Assembly: GCA_016700155.1 (NCBI GenBank)
Contig: CP065001.1
Location: 3,658,001-3,722,000 of the forward strand
Length of the DNA: 64,000 nucleotides
Origin: Ignavibacteriales bacterium
GTDB taxonomy: Bacteria > Bacteroidota > Ignavibacteria > Ignavibacteriales > Ignavibacteriaceae
Direction: 5' to 3'
Position 1 is the first letter of the stretch, and each line of letters starts with the position of its first letter. The notes beneath the pieces were generated by a model. The model was not told the origin of the DNA. It saw nothing but the letters and a program-made list of their open reading frames with translations, and made no database searches. The translations under genes and the position numbers were made by a program. Shown one piece after another: positions 44,640-53,519 of the stretch.

Positions 44640-44981
44640 AATAAAACCTGCCTGAACGTTTATTGATGGTCTGGACCATAGATTAATATGTGAACAATTT
44701 ATCTTTTTAAAACTAAATAATTGAACTCTAATTTTAAATTTTATTTTCTTGTTAATTAAAAAAACTTCCGCGTTGTTTCCACATTACACATTGATTTTGC
44801 GGTGTTGTATGCTTGCTGCCAAGCAATAGTTTTTGACTTTAATATTAATTTGATGGAAATTATTGACAGATATTTACGCGCCTTGTTATTAACGCGGTTT
44901 TATATTTACAGAAATTTATTTTCAATGAATTTCTTATAAGGAACGAAGCGCTCTTAAAATAATAATTGTGAAAGGGGTTGT
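44640..44981. other. 342-base divergent spacer
   Basis: Non-coding, AT-rich. A 14-base palindrome ATGGTC-TG-GACCAT (44666-44679) lies 27 bases upstream of the M1 peptidase start and could be an operator. TTGACA (44863-44868) followed after 18 bases by TATTAA is a sigma-70-like candidate for the plus-strand gene, but this class of -35 is not typical of the group. No RNA gene seen. Confidence 0.35.
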
Positions 44982-45794
44982 ATGAAACTAATTAGTTTTT
45001 GTTTTTTCCTTTCTTCAATTCAGCTTTTCTCTCAGTCATTTCTTAATCTTCATTTTTCAGACGGTAGTTATAAATATTCAGCGATCAGTTCACTGCAAAA
45101 AATAACTGTCAATGAATCTGAAGGCTTGTTCAACTTTTATATCGATAACGACAGCATCGTTTCTGAAAACATTGCCGATATAAATAAGTTTACGATTGAT
45201 CCTTTACCTTTGGGACAACCATTCCCGGTGGAACTATCATCGTTCAATATATCAGTTGTTGGTTCCAGCATTCAACTGAATTGGAGAACAGAATCTGAAA
45301 CAAATAATTTCGGATTCGAAATAGAGCGAACGGTTGGCGAGACTTCAACTGCTTCCGGATGGAAGAAAATTGGATTCATTGAAGGAAGTGGCAACAGCAG
45401 CAGTCCGAGAGAATATTTATTCACTGATAGCCCCCCGCCTAATGAATATTATCATTACAGATTAAAACAGATTGATATAGATGGAAAATATTCGTACAGC
45501 AATGTTATCGGTGTTGAGTTTGGAACACCAATACAATTTGAGCTGGAACAAAATTTTCCGAACCCGTTCAACCCGGCGACGAAAATAAATTATACAATTC
45601 CGACTCGTGGATTAGTTACTCTTAAAGTATTTGACATCTTGGGTTGTGAGATTTCTATAATAGTGAATGAAAACTTGAATCCCGGTTCTTATACCTCAAT
45701 ATTTGATGGAAGGGCATTGCCAAGCGGGATCTATATCTGCAGATTAACTGGTAACAGCGTGACACAATCTATAAAAATGCTGTTGTTGAAATAA
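44982..45794 (+). CDS. Short T9SS-sorted protein (Ig-like domain plus sorting tail)
   Basis: 270 aa. Signal peptide MKLISFCFFLSSIQLFSQ, a short N-terminal segment (NLHFSDGSYKYSAISSLQKI...FTIDP) that recurs in part in the next protein, then an Ig-like domain (PVELSSFNISVVGSS to DGKYSYSNV) and a Por tail NFPNPFNPATKINYTIP...IKMLLLK. It is essentially an export module with a small N-terminal head, and the first of three closely spaced genes (with FISUMP and thioredoxin-like proteins). SD AAAGGGG. Function unknown. Confidence 0.8.
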   Translation: MKLISFCFFLSSIQLFSQSFLNLHFSDGSYKYSAISSLQKITVNESEGLFNFYIDNDSIVSENIADINKFTIDPLPLGQPFPVELSSFNISVVGSSIQLNWRTESETNNFGFEIERTVGETSTASGWKKIGFIEGSGNSSSPREYLFTDSPPPNEYYHYRLKQIDIDGKYSYSNVIGVEFGTPIQFELEQNFPNPFNPATKINYTIPTRGLVTLKVFDILGCEISIIVNENLNPGSYTSIFDGRALPSGIYICRLTGNSVTQSIKMLLLK

Positions 45795-45822
45795 ACTTTT
45801 GAATTATTTATTGGATAAAAAA

Positions 45823-46536
45823 ATGAAAACATCATTTATCTTAATCGTCTTTATATTATTTACACTCCCTACTTTTGCTCAACACAAAACGCTGACACTT
45901 TATTACCCCAATGACAGTATCAATGTTGTGAGTATTACTGATCTTGATTCAATGTCATTTTTTATTTGCGGTGCAAGCAAAGTTAATTACGGAGGGAAAG
46001 ACTATAACACAGTATTGATTGGTAATCAATGCTGGTTAAAAGAAAATCTCAATATAGGCACAATGTCTAGTCCAAGTAACAATGGTCAAATCGAAAAATT
46101 CTGTTACGATAATGACACTGTAAACTGCACGACGTATGGCGGTTTATATTATTGGGATGAAGCAATGCAGTATGTAACTACGGTTGGTGCCCGGGGAATA
46201 TGCCCGGAAGGCTGGCATATGCCGACATATGCTGAGTTTCAAACCTTAGCAAACTTTGTAAACAATAATGGCAATGAACTTAAAAGAGAGGACCAGGGAA
46301 CCGGTGCTGGTCTTGGAACTAATACAAGCGGATTCTCTGCTTTAATTGCAGGCGCCAAGCAATATGCAGGCGGGCCCTTTATTGGCATGGGTGAATTTAC
46401 TAATTATTGGATGGGTGAGCCCGGTACAGGTAGTTATGCCTGTAATTTCCAAATAATTGGCAACGACACAACGATATATCTATGGAACAACGGAATAAAA
46501 TCCTGGGGATTAAGTGTCAGATGTATTCGTAATTAA
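45823..46536 (+). CDS. FISUMP domain protein (Fibrobacter major paralogous domain)
   Basis: 237 aa from ATG at 45823; the frame opens at a TTG eight codons earlier but the ATG directly begins the signal peptide KTSFILIVFILFTLPTFAQ. The domain runs from VNYGGKDYNTVLIGNQCWLK through CPEGWHMPTYAEFQTL to the closing WGLSVRCIRN, all typical of FISUMP proteins, which are secreted and of unknown function. It has no sorting tail although both neighbours in the run are export-related; the upstream 270-aa protein shares its N-terminal Y.NDS...SITDLDSM-like segment. Confidence 0.85.
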   Translation: MKTSFILIVFILFTLPTFAQHKTLTLYYPNDSINVVSITDLDSMSFFICGASKVNYGGKDYNTVLIGNQCWLKENLNIGTMSSPSNNGQIEKFCYDNDTVNCTTYGGLYYWDEAMQYVTTVGARGICPEGWHMPTYAEFQTLANFVNNNGNELKREDQGTGAGLGTNTSGFSALIAGAKQYAGGPFIGMGEFTNYWMGEPGTGSYACNFQIIGNDTTIYLWNNGIKSWGLSVRCIRN

Positions 46537-46542
46537 TTATTA

Positions 46543-47892
46543 ATGAAGAAATTTTTATTTCTTGTATTAATATTTTCAGGTTTAAATTATTCTTTTGGCC
46601 AAACCCTGAAGTTCAGCGTTGATAATCTCGATGACAGCAGCGTTGTGTTAATATCATTGTCCGGTGAAAAATTTTCTGTTATCCGGTCAATCGATACAAA
46701 AAGTAAAGGTAAATTTGAATTTGATTTAGACAATAATCATCCCGGTATTTATCGTCTTGGATTCAGTAACAATAAATCGATAGATTTTATTTATGACGAT
46801 GAAGAAGTTGAGATTGAGACTGATGCTCTCAATATCCTCGGAAGTATAAAAGTAATACAATCAGAATCGAATAAAATTTATTACAACTTCATCAAACTCA
46901 ATAAAGACTATAAAACAAAATCAGAACTCCTTCAGCTTATACTCGCCCGCTATCCCAGTGATGATGATTTTTATCAAACAACAAAAGAAGAACTTATCCA
47001 GATTCAGGAAGAATATTTATACTTCGTAAATTCAACAGCCCAGGCAAACCCCAATTCATTTATTGCAAGATATGTCAGATCATCACAATTGCCTGTAATT
47101 GATCCTGAAACAGAACTTGTTAAACAATTAGTTTATCTGAAATCACACGCACTTGATAATATTAATTTTTATGATGCTGAACTTATTTACTCTGATGTTT
47201 TTACGAACAAATCAATTGAGTACTTATCATACTATCGTAATCCTCAATTGCCGCTTGAACAGCTTGAGAAAGAATTTGAATCCGCCATTGACAGCATACT
47301 AAACAAAGCAAAAGTAAATGAAGTTGTTTACAAACATATAGTTGAATATTTGCTTGACGGATTTAAAAAATTCGACTTTGATAATGTGATTAACTATATA
47401 GTTGAAAACTATGTGATCAAGGATGAGCTATGTCTTGACTCACAATTAACTTCAACACTTGAAAGAAGAATTGAGCAGTCAAAATATTTTAAACCCGGAA
47501 TTACAGTTCCTGACATTAATCTAAGTGATGAAGCCGGCAAGCTAATTTCATTAAAGGATATACGGGCAGATAGAACCCTGATAATATTCTACGCAAGCTG
47601 GTGCCCGCACTGTAAAGACCTGCTTCCCAAGATATATGAGTTGTATAAAAAACAGACTCACAAAAATTTTGAAGTCCTTGCTGTTTCAATTGATACTATG
47701 CAGACAGAGTGGAAAAGATTTGTTGAAACTAATAATCTTGCCTGGATAAATGTCAATGACCCTATCGGCTGGGATGGAAAATCATCAGGTGATTATAAAA
47801 TCTTTGCAACACCTACTATGTTTCTTGTTGATAAAGAATTCAAATTAATTTCCAAACCAACAGAATTTGAAGAACTGACTAAGCTGCTTTAA
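46543..47892 (+). CDS. TlpA-like thiol-disulfide oxidoreductase with N-terminal extension
   Basis: 449 aa. Signal peptide ending YSFGQ, a beta-rich N-terminal region resembling the DUF4369 type found in Bacteroidota thioredoxins (about 20-100), a helical middle (100-310), and a C-terminal AhpC/TSA-TlpA domain with ASWCPHCKD (Cys354, Cys357). Such proteins act in the periplasm in disulfide handling or cytochrome maturation. It starts six bases after the FISUMP gene. No sorting tail. Proximity to a heme-protein gene two loci away is noted but not evidence of partnership. Confidence 0.85.
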   Translation: MKKFLFLVLIFSGLNYSFGQTLKFSVDNLDDSSVVLISLSGEKFSVIRSIDTKSKGKFEFDLDNNHPGIYRLGFSNNKSIDFIYDDEEVEIETDALNILGSIKVIQSESNKIYYNFIKLNKDYKTKSELLQLILARYPSDDDFYQTTKEELIQIQEEYLYFVNSTAQANPNSFIARYVRSSQLPVIDPETELVKQLVYLKSHALDNINFYDAELIYSDVFTNKSIEYLSYYRNPQLPLEQLEKEFESAIDSILNKAKVNEVVYKHIVEYLLDGFKKFDFDNVINYIVENYVIKDELCLDSQLTSTLERRIEQSKYFKPGITVPDINLSDEAGKLISLKDIRADRTLIIFYASWCPHCKDLLPKIYELYKKQTHKNFEVLAVSIDTMQTEWKRFVETNNLAWINVNDPIGWDGKSSGDYKIFATPTMFLVDKEFKLISKPTEFEELTKLL

Positions 47893-48042
47893 GTATTTTA
47901 ATTTTAATACTGAGTTCAACTCTTCATCCGCTTTTGTTATCTCATTAATTCTTAACATCTCTTATTGATAATTAAATAGTATATTTTTACATTGATTTAG
48001 ATTCCAGCCAAATGTGTCTCAATAATTAATACGGAGGTCAAT

Positions 48043-49827
48043 GTGAAAACTATTTTTACTTTTCTGTTCCTTTCGATGTCACTATTAGTTACTGCACAGG
48101 ATGTTTCTGTCGAAAATCCAAAATTCCCACAGCCTTCTTTAAGTGATTGGGCTGCGGATAACCTGGTTCTTGATTTTGAACCTGTTGGACAAATGTATGG
48201 AGTTCAAAAAGCTGATGGAACAATTTATCTTGCAGTAAATGATACTCTATCAACAGCTAACCTTGGATTAGTAATCTTAACATCAAATAACAACGGAGAA
48301 TCCTGGAGTATGTTCCCGTCAGGAATTACCTATCGGGGATACTATGATAAAATAAAATTATTAAGAAGCGGATTAGACTCTGTTTATTGCTTCTTCCAGA
48401 TAGGTCCTTCAATTTATAGCTGGAATTTTCTCAGCGGTAATTTAAATCAATTTCCGTTCGTAGGTTACAGATCATTTGATGTTGTTGCATCATCAACTGG
48501 TAATTTATATATGTTTTTAGATTCACTTGCAACAAATAATATTTTACGTTACGGCTCTATAAATGGAGGCGCTAACTGGGGAGGCAGAGGTAATGTAACT
48601 TCAGCCGGCGCGAACCCGATTATGTGTATGTCTGGTACTGGTGATACATTAATTATGAACTACTATGGACCCATACTGGCTGACACATCAACATCAGTAA
48701 TCCGTCAGGCAAGATACCGTGAATCAGGTGTTGGTACACTGGCTTCTGTTGCTTTTATTGATGTCGCAACTGAAACCACAAACAAGACAGAATATTTATC
48801 AGCAATGAATAATGGTGAATCCTGGTTTGTTTACACTTCAGGGCCAACAGGTGCAAGGGATATCTGGGCACGTAAAAGTATTAATAACGGATTGTCCTAT
48901 GATCCAGCTGTTCAGCTTGCTGCAAATGTAAATACAGATGAATACTGGTTTGACATAAGGCACTTTAGTGATGGTGCTGGTAACGGGTTTGATTTTATTT
49001 ATTACTCGGATAGTCTTCAGGCGGGTTCCGGAACTGTACAATCAGATCAGCTATTCTATTCAAGTGTTCCGTACGGTTCAGCAACATTTTCATCGGTAGA
49101 GAGAATTAATGATAACCCTATGGTTTATTCAAATAATATGTACGCACCAAAGATTATTGGCATTAATGTTCCCGTGCGCGATGTTTCAGCAGTTTACGTT
49201 GGTGAAACCGGTGCTAACAAAAAAATATATCTTGATAAACTCAGCAGAATTGTTCCCGTTGAATTAACTTCATTCAATGCTCTTGTCAGCGGAAAAAATG
49301 TTCAGCTTAAATGGACAACTGCTTCAGAGAAAAACAACAGCGGTTTTGAAGTTCAGAAAAAGGTGAACGGGACATGGAGTAAAATAGGTTTCGTTACCGG
49401 TAATGGAACTACTAGTGAAAACAAAACTTATTCATACACGGATGAAAATCTTCTGCAGGGAAAATATTCTTACAGGCTGAAACAAATTGATTATAACGGC
49501 ACATATGAATATTCAGATATTGTTGAAGCAGAAGTATCAATACCAGAGGTTTATTCACTTGAGCAGAATTACCCAAATCCGTTCAATCCTGCAACCATAA
49601 TCAAATATTCACTCGCAGATGAAAGTTCAGTAAAATTATTTATCTATAATTCAATTGGTGAAAAAGTTGATGAACTTGTTCACAGAACTCAATCATCAGG
49701 CAGCTATGAAATTAATTTTGATGGAGGCAATCTTTCTTCAGGTGTTTACTTCTATTCACTTGAAGCAAATTCATTAAACGGCAAAACAAATTTTAAATCT
49801 ATGAAGAAGATGATACTTGTTAAATAA
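48043..49827 (+). CDS. T9SS-sorted BNR-like repeat protein
   Basis: 594 aa from GTG at 48043; the overlapping ATG at 48041 is immediately followed by TGA in its frame, and GGAGGT (48033-48038) is correctly placed for the GTG. Signal peptide KTIFTFLFLSMSLLVTAQ, then propeller-like sequence with Asp-box-like turns (TSNNNGESWSMF, SINNGLSYDPA), an Ig-like domain (PVELTSFNALVSG) lacking the repeat inserts seen in other copies, and a Por tail NYPNPFNPATIIKYSLADESSVKL...MKKMILVK. Ends in a strong terminator. Binding or enzymatic role unknown. Confidence 0.83.
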   Translation: MKTIFTFLFLSMSLLVTAQDVSVENPKFPQPSLSDWAADNLVLDFEPVGQMYGVQKADGTIYLAVNDTLSTANLGLVILTSNNNGESWSMFPSGITYRGYYDKIKLLRSGLDSVYCFFQIGPSIYSWNFLSGNLNQFPFVGYRSFDVVASSTGNLYMFLDSLATNNILRYGSINGGANWGGRGNVTSAGANPIMCMSGTGDTLIMNYYGPILADTSTSVIRQARYRESGVGTLASVAFIDVATETTNKTEYLSAMNNGESWFVYTSGPTGARDIWARKSINNGLSYDPAVQLAANVNTDEYWFDIRHFSDGAGNGFDFIYYSDSLQAGSGTVQSDQLFYSSVPYGSATFSSVERINDNPMVYSNNMYAPKIIGINVPVRDVSAVYVGETGANKKIYLDKLSRIVPVELTSFNALVSGKNVQLKWTTASEKNNSGFEVQKKVNGTWSKIGFVTGNGTTSENKTYSYTDENLLQGKYSYRLKQIDYNGTYEYSDIVEAEVSIPEVYSLEQNYPNPFNPATIIKYSLADESSVKLFIYNSIGEKVDELVHRTQSSGSYEINFDGGNLSSGVYFYSLEANSLNGKTNFKSMKKMILVK

Positions 49828-49843
49828 AGTTTAATGAATGAAT

Positions 49844-49873
49844 AAAAAACCCCTCCTTTGCGAGGGGTTTTTT
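49844..49873 (+). terminator. Rho-independent terminator
   Basis: Twelve-base perfect stem AAAAAACCCCTC / GAGGGGTTTTTT with a six-base loop, 17 bases after the stop of the 48043 gene. The remaining ~240 bases before the next start show no gene; a 60-codon frame there is not supported. Confidence 0.93.
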
Positions 49874-50117
49874 GATTTTAAAAAATTGTTGTTTCATTCA
49901 TTGATTTTGGCAGGAAGAATTGTTTTATTTAGTCAGAATAAAAAAAAGTAGGGCAATGGATGAGTTAGAAAAATGGGTTCGCAGGAGATATTCCAATCTC
50001 AATTCACATCTCTTATTAATTTTTGTGGTTTTTACTTTTAGACACAAAATAAATACCTGTAAACAAAGTTTTAACAAGTTATCATTCAATAGTCAGTTAT
50101 AAAAAATAGGAGGAAAT

Positions 50118-51860
50118 ATGTACAAAGTAATCATAAAAATGATGCTGTCACTCCTTCTCTCTTTTTCAGTTTTATATTCACAGGAAATTTCCACTCAAAG
50201 AGGAAGAGATTTATATCTTCAGCATTCAAGTACTGTATCCAGCTGGACGATTGTTGATTCAATACAGAGTTGTGTCGGTATGGCATTAGGCACACTAAAC
50301 CCTCTAGCGTTTGATTCAGATGCCGATGCCTTAGTATTTGTTCATTTATCACATACGAATTATTCCACTTCACAGCATGATCTATGGTATAACCTTTCAA
50401 CCGATGCCGGTATAACTTGGTCAAGAATTTCATCGTTGTCGGGTGGTTTCTCTGTTTCAGCAAGATATCCCAGTTGTGCCATATCCAATCCTACTGGCGG
50501 AGACATAACACAGACCCGTGGAATAGCATCATGGACTCAATACGCCGGGGGTTCACCGAGTACAGGCTATAGTTTTGCTTACCCATTAATTAATGGAACA
50601 GTTCATTCAGATACACTGCCAGGTGTAGGCTCATCGGAATGTTGCTGGACCGGTGGTGACTGGTCATTTTGGACTGGCGAATCAGATGTGGCATCAAGAA
50701 TAATTTTCCGAACAACTGACTTTGTAAATATAGAAGCTATTGAAAGCCCTAACCTTAATGCGTTCGCATCTATAATATTAGGCGGCGTCACTTCAGAAAA
50801 TGTAAGCTACATCGGACTAGTGGGAACTATGGACCCGGAGAACACTCTTGAACCTATTGCCAGTGGCTGGTATCCCGGATATTCAAAATCAACTGATAAT
50901 GGTCTAACCTGGAGTGAAGCTGTAGTTGCGGATTTTAGAACAATCCCATCATTAAGTCAGTATGACAGGCTTTTTGATTTTATAAAAAATGATGGTGATG
51001 CCGTATCTTATTCTGCGGGTGATATTAATGTGGATGCAAATGGTTTTGTTCATCTGGTTTTTTCAGTAACGGATACGACAATAAATGCCAACACAGGAAT
51101 AAATGCAATAGTTGAAGTATTTGAAACGACTAATGGCTGGGATGGCAAAATTATTTATGAAGGAATATCGGAAACTATTTTTACTGATAGAGAAGGTGTC
51201 GCCTGGGGGCAGATGGGACCTAACGGTTATTTGGCTTTTGACAAAGATCGTGAAATGATGGCATGTGTTTGGGTTACTAATAATTCATCAAGCGTCCCGG
51301 ATTTGTGCGATGTTTATATTTCATATCGTGGTTTAAATTCTGAATGGTCAGAACCAATAAATCTAACCCAGACAGAAAATATGAATGAAAATGGTGCTCA
51401 CCTAGCACCCGTACTCAGAAAAAATAATGATAATTCTTATACTGCTTTTGTTGGATATTTTTATGAGCTGGGATATTTTGGACCTGACCCTGACCGGTTT
51501 AATCCTGCAGGATTTTGGGTTACTCCTTTTACATTCACACCTACAAATATTTCTGTACCGATTTCTGTAGTATCAGATTATTTATTGAATCAAAACTATC
51601 CTAATCCATTTAACCCGTCAACTACGATAAAGTATGAAGTTAGCAGCAGACAGTTTGTATTACTTAAAGTCTACGATTTACTCGGGAGAGAAGTTGTAAC
51701 ATTGATAAACGAAGAAAAACCTGCAGGCAGTTACGAAATAGAATTTGATGCCGGTGATCTTGCAAGCGGTATTTATTATTACCAGTTGAAGGCAGGTGAT
51801 CCTTCGTCAAGCTCAGGACAGAGTTTTATTCAGACTAAGAAGATGATCCTTTTAAAGTAA
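50118..51860 (+). CDS. T9SS-sorted sialidase-fold-like (BNR) protein
   Basis: 580 aa, SD AGGAGG (50108-50113). Signal peptide ending VLYSQ. The body has Asp-box turns (STDAGITWS, STDNGLTWSE) and the alternating VDANGFVHLVFSV strands of exo-sialidase-like six-bladed propellers; catalytic residues were not assigned. There is no Ig-like spacer: the Por tail (NYPNPFNPSTTIKYEVSSRQF...KKMILLK) follows directly. The last 260 bases are almost identical to those of the gene ending at 55460, pointing to recent copying of the tail. The DPSSSSGQS insert is present. Confidence 0.82.
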   Translation: MYKVIIKMMLSLLLSFSVLYSQEISTQRGRDLYLQHSSTVSSWTIVDSIQSCVGMALGTLNPLAFDSDADALVFVHLSHTNYSTSQHDLWYNLSTDAGITWSRISSLSGGFSVSARYPSCAISNPTGGDITQTRGIASWTQYAGGSPSTGYSFAYPLINGTVHSDTLPGVGSSECCWTGGDWSFWTGESDVASRIIFRTTDFVNIEAIESPNLNAFASIILGGVTSENVSYIGLVGTMDPENTLEPIASGWYPGYSKSTDNGLTWSEAVVADFRTIPSLSQYDRLFDFIKNDGDAVSYSAGDINVDANGFVHLVFSVTDTTINANTGINAIVEVFETTNGWDGKIIYEGISETIFTDREGVAWGQMGPNGYLAFDKDREMMACVWVTNNSSSVPDLCDVYISYRGLNSEWSEPINLTQTENMNENGAHLAPVLRKNNDNSYTAFVGYFYELGYFGPDPDRFNPAGFWVTPFTFTPTNISVPISVVSDYLLNQNYPNPFNPSTTIKYEVSSRQFVLLKVYDLLGREVVTLINEEKPAGSYEIEFDAGDLASGIYYYQLKAGDPSSSSGQSFIQTKKMILLK

Positions 51861-51899
51861 AGCATATTTTGTTATAGAGTTACAGCAAGGGAGGAAAAG

Positions 51900-53504
51900 A
51901 TGAGAACACTGTTTCTGTTATTTACCTTCAGTATTTTATTTTCTATGAATATTTATCCTCAAAAAAATTTGGGTGAAGCTTCATTATTATTCCTTGATTA
52001 CAAACTTCTCGATACCAGCAATGTTTATGGGGGTTTTTATAACATAGGGTTAACTGATTACCCGCATTATATAAACTGGAGATTAATAGATCCATCAATA
52101 ATTACCTTCGGTTATGGATTACATGTAATCGGTAAAATAAATGATTATCCGCATCTTGCTATAGCACAATGGTCGTCTGCATATTCCCCAGGACCAATAA
52201 TAAATGGACAGGCCGCAATGTTGATTCATCCGGAAGATTCTTTGAGATACCGGATATATAAAATCTCTAAAGGCGACAATGTTTCGAATCCAGATTATGC
52301 AGAGTGGCCTTCTGATTTTGGAGCGCCTGTAAACTCATTGGGTGAACCGCAGGTTTATGGGGATCAAACCTTGTGGACAGTTTATAATTCTATGGATTCC
52401 ACAGTTGAGTACAGAATAAACTGGAATAACTATCGTGATTCACTTCCTGTAATGCCTCTGGAAGTTCAGCAATTGATTTATTCAAGGTCCGGCTATCAAA
52501 CAGATTATGAAGATTTATTTTCGAATACTATGTTTTTCGAGTTTAAAATTCTGAATAAAGGCTCTGAGCAAATTGATTCTGCTTTTATTGGATTCTGGAC
52601 AGATATTGATTTTTGTTTTGCTGGTTCAAATCCTCCCGCAGTTGATACCTCAATTCAATCAGGTTTTTGTTGGACTACCAACTTATCAACCTGCAGTATT
52701 CCACCGGCAATTGGGTATGCTATGTTATATGGACCGATTATAGAATCACAAGGCGATACTGCTCAGTTTGGTCAAACCAGAATTCCGGATTTTAAAAACA
52801 GTAGCTTGTCATCGTTTTATCCTGTTGCTCAGGATCAACACCCATACTTTGATGCATATTACACCCTAGAAGGTGCATGGAATATAGCTCGCGGATTTTA
52901 CGAAAACGGTGAGACAATTGTAAATCCAATTACCAATCAGCCAACAAAATTTCCATTGGATGGTGACCCTGTTACAAACCAAGGTTGGATTTGGCAGCAG
53001 ACACAAACGAATGGAGAAGCAGGTTTTTATTTGTTCACGGGTCCCTATACCCTTGCGCCTGGTGATTCACAATGGATAATGCTTGCATTGGCACCTGCGC
53101 TCGGAAGAAACAATTTAGAGAGCATTTCTCTGATGCGAAAAAAAATATTAACCCTTCGAAATCAACCATATGATTCTCTGGCGTTTGGAACAGCTTCACT
53201 GTTTATTACATCAGTTGAAGAGACACCTGTAGATAAACCAAATGATTATTTATTGTATCAAAACTACCCAAACCCGTTTAATCCAATTACAAAAATAAGT
53301 TGGCAGTCACCTATAGGCACCTGGCAAACATTAATTGTTTATGATGTACTCGGAAATGAAGTGTCAACATTGGTGAATGAATACAGAGATGCAGGAAGTT
53401 ACGATGTTGAATTTGATGGTGGTGGTCTTGCAAGCGGTGTCTATTATTACCAGTTAAAAGCTGGTGACCTAATTCAGACAAAGAAGATGATTCTACTAAA
53501 GTAA
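51900..53504 (+). CDS. T9SS-sorted secreted protein of unknown function
   Basis: 534 aa, SD GGGAGG (51889-51894). Signal peptide MRTLFLLFTFSILFSMNIYPQ. The body has no motif I recognise with confidence; phrases such as YAEWPSDFGAPVNSLGEPQV and FFEFKILNKGSEQIDSAFIGFWTDIDF recall large secreted Ignavibacterial proteins of unknown role with a beta-sandwich look. The tail NYPNPFNPITKISWQSPIGTWQTL...KKMILLK is a Por domain; it carries the AGTTGGCAGT-type repeat (53298-53329) but lacks the DPSSNSGQS insert (AGDLIQTKK), making it a useful control for that insertion. Confidence 0.78.
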   Translation: MRTLFLLFTFSILFSMNIYPQKNLGEASLLFLDYKLLDTSNVYGGFYNIGLTDYPHYINWRLIDPSIITFGYGLHVIGKINDYPHLAIAQWSSAYSPGPIINGQAAMLIHPEDSLRYRIYKISKGDNVSNPDYAEWPSDFGAPVNSLGEPQVYGDQTLWTVYNSMDSTVEYRINWNNYRDSLPVMPLEVQQLIYSRSGYQTDYEDLFSNTMFFEFKILNKGSEQIDSAFIGFWTDIDFCFAGSNPPAVDTSIQSGFCWTTNLSTCSIPPAIGYAMLYGPIIESQGDTAQFGQTRIPDFKNSSLSSFYPVAQDQHPYFDAYYTLEGAWNIARGFYENGETIVNPITNQPTKFPLDGDPVTNQGWIWQQTQTNGEAGFYLFTGPYTLAPGDSQWIMLALAPALGRNNLESISLMRKKILTLRNQPYDSLAFGTASLFITSVEETPVDKPNDYLLYQNYPNPFNPITKISWQSPIGTWQTLIVYDVLGNEVSTLVNEYRDAGSYDVEFDGGGLASGVYYYQLKAGDLIQTKKMILLK

Positions 53505-53519
53505 CAGAGGGATTAAAAA

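Noticed and set aside
44863..44892. Sigma-70 promoter TTGACA-N18-TATTAA as a firm call
   Set aside because: This -35/-10 class is not typical of the group and AT-rich spacers produce such matches often; left as a remark only.
49920..50102. 60-codon open frame after the terminator
   Set aside because: No SD, no family features, and it ends just before the next gene's SD in an AT-rich spacer.
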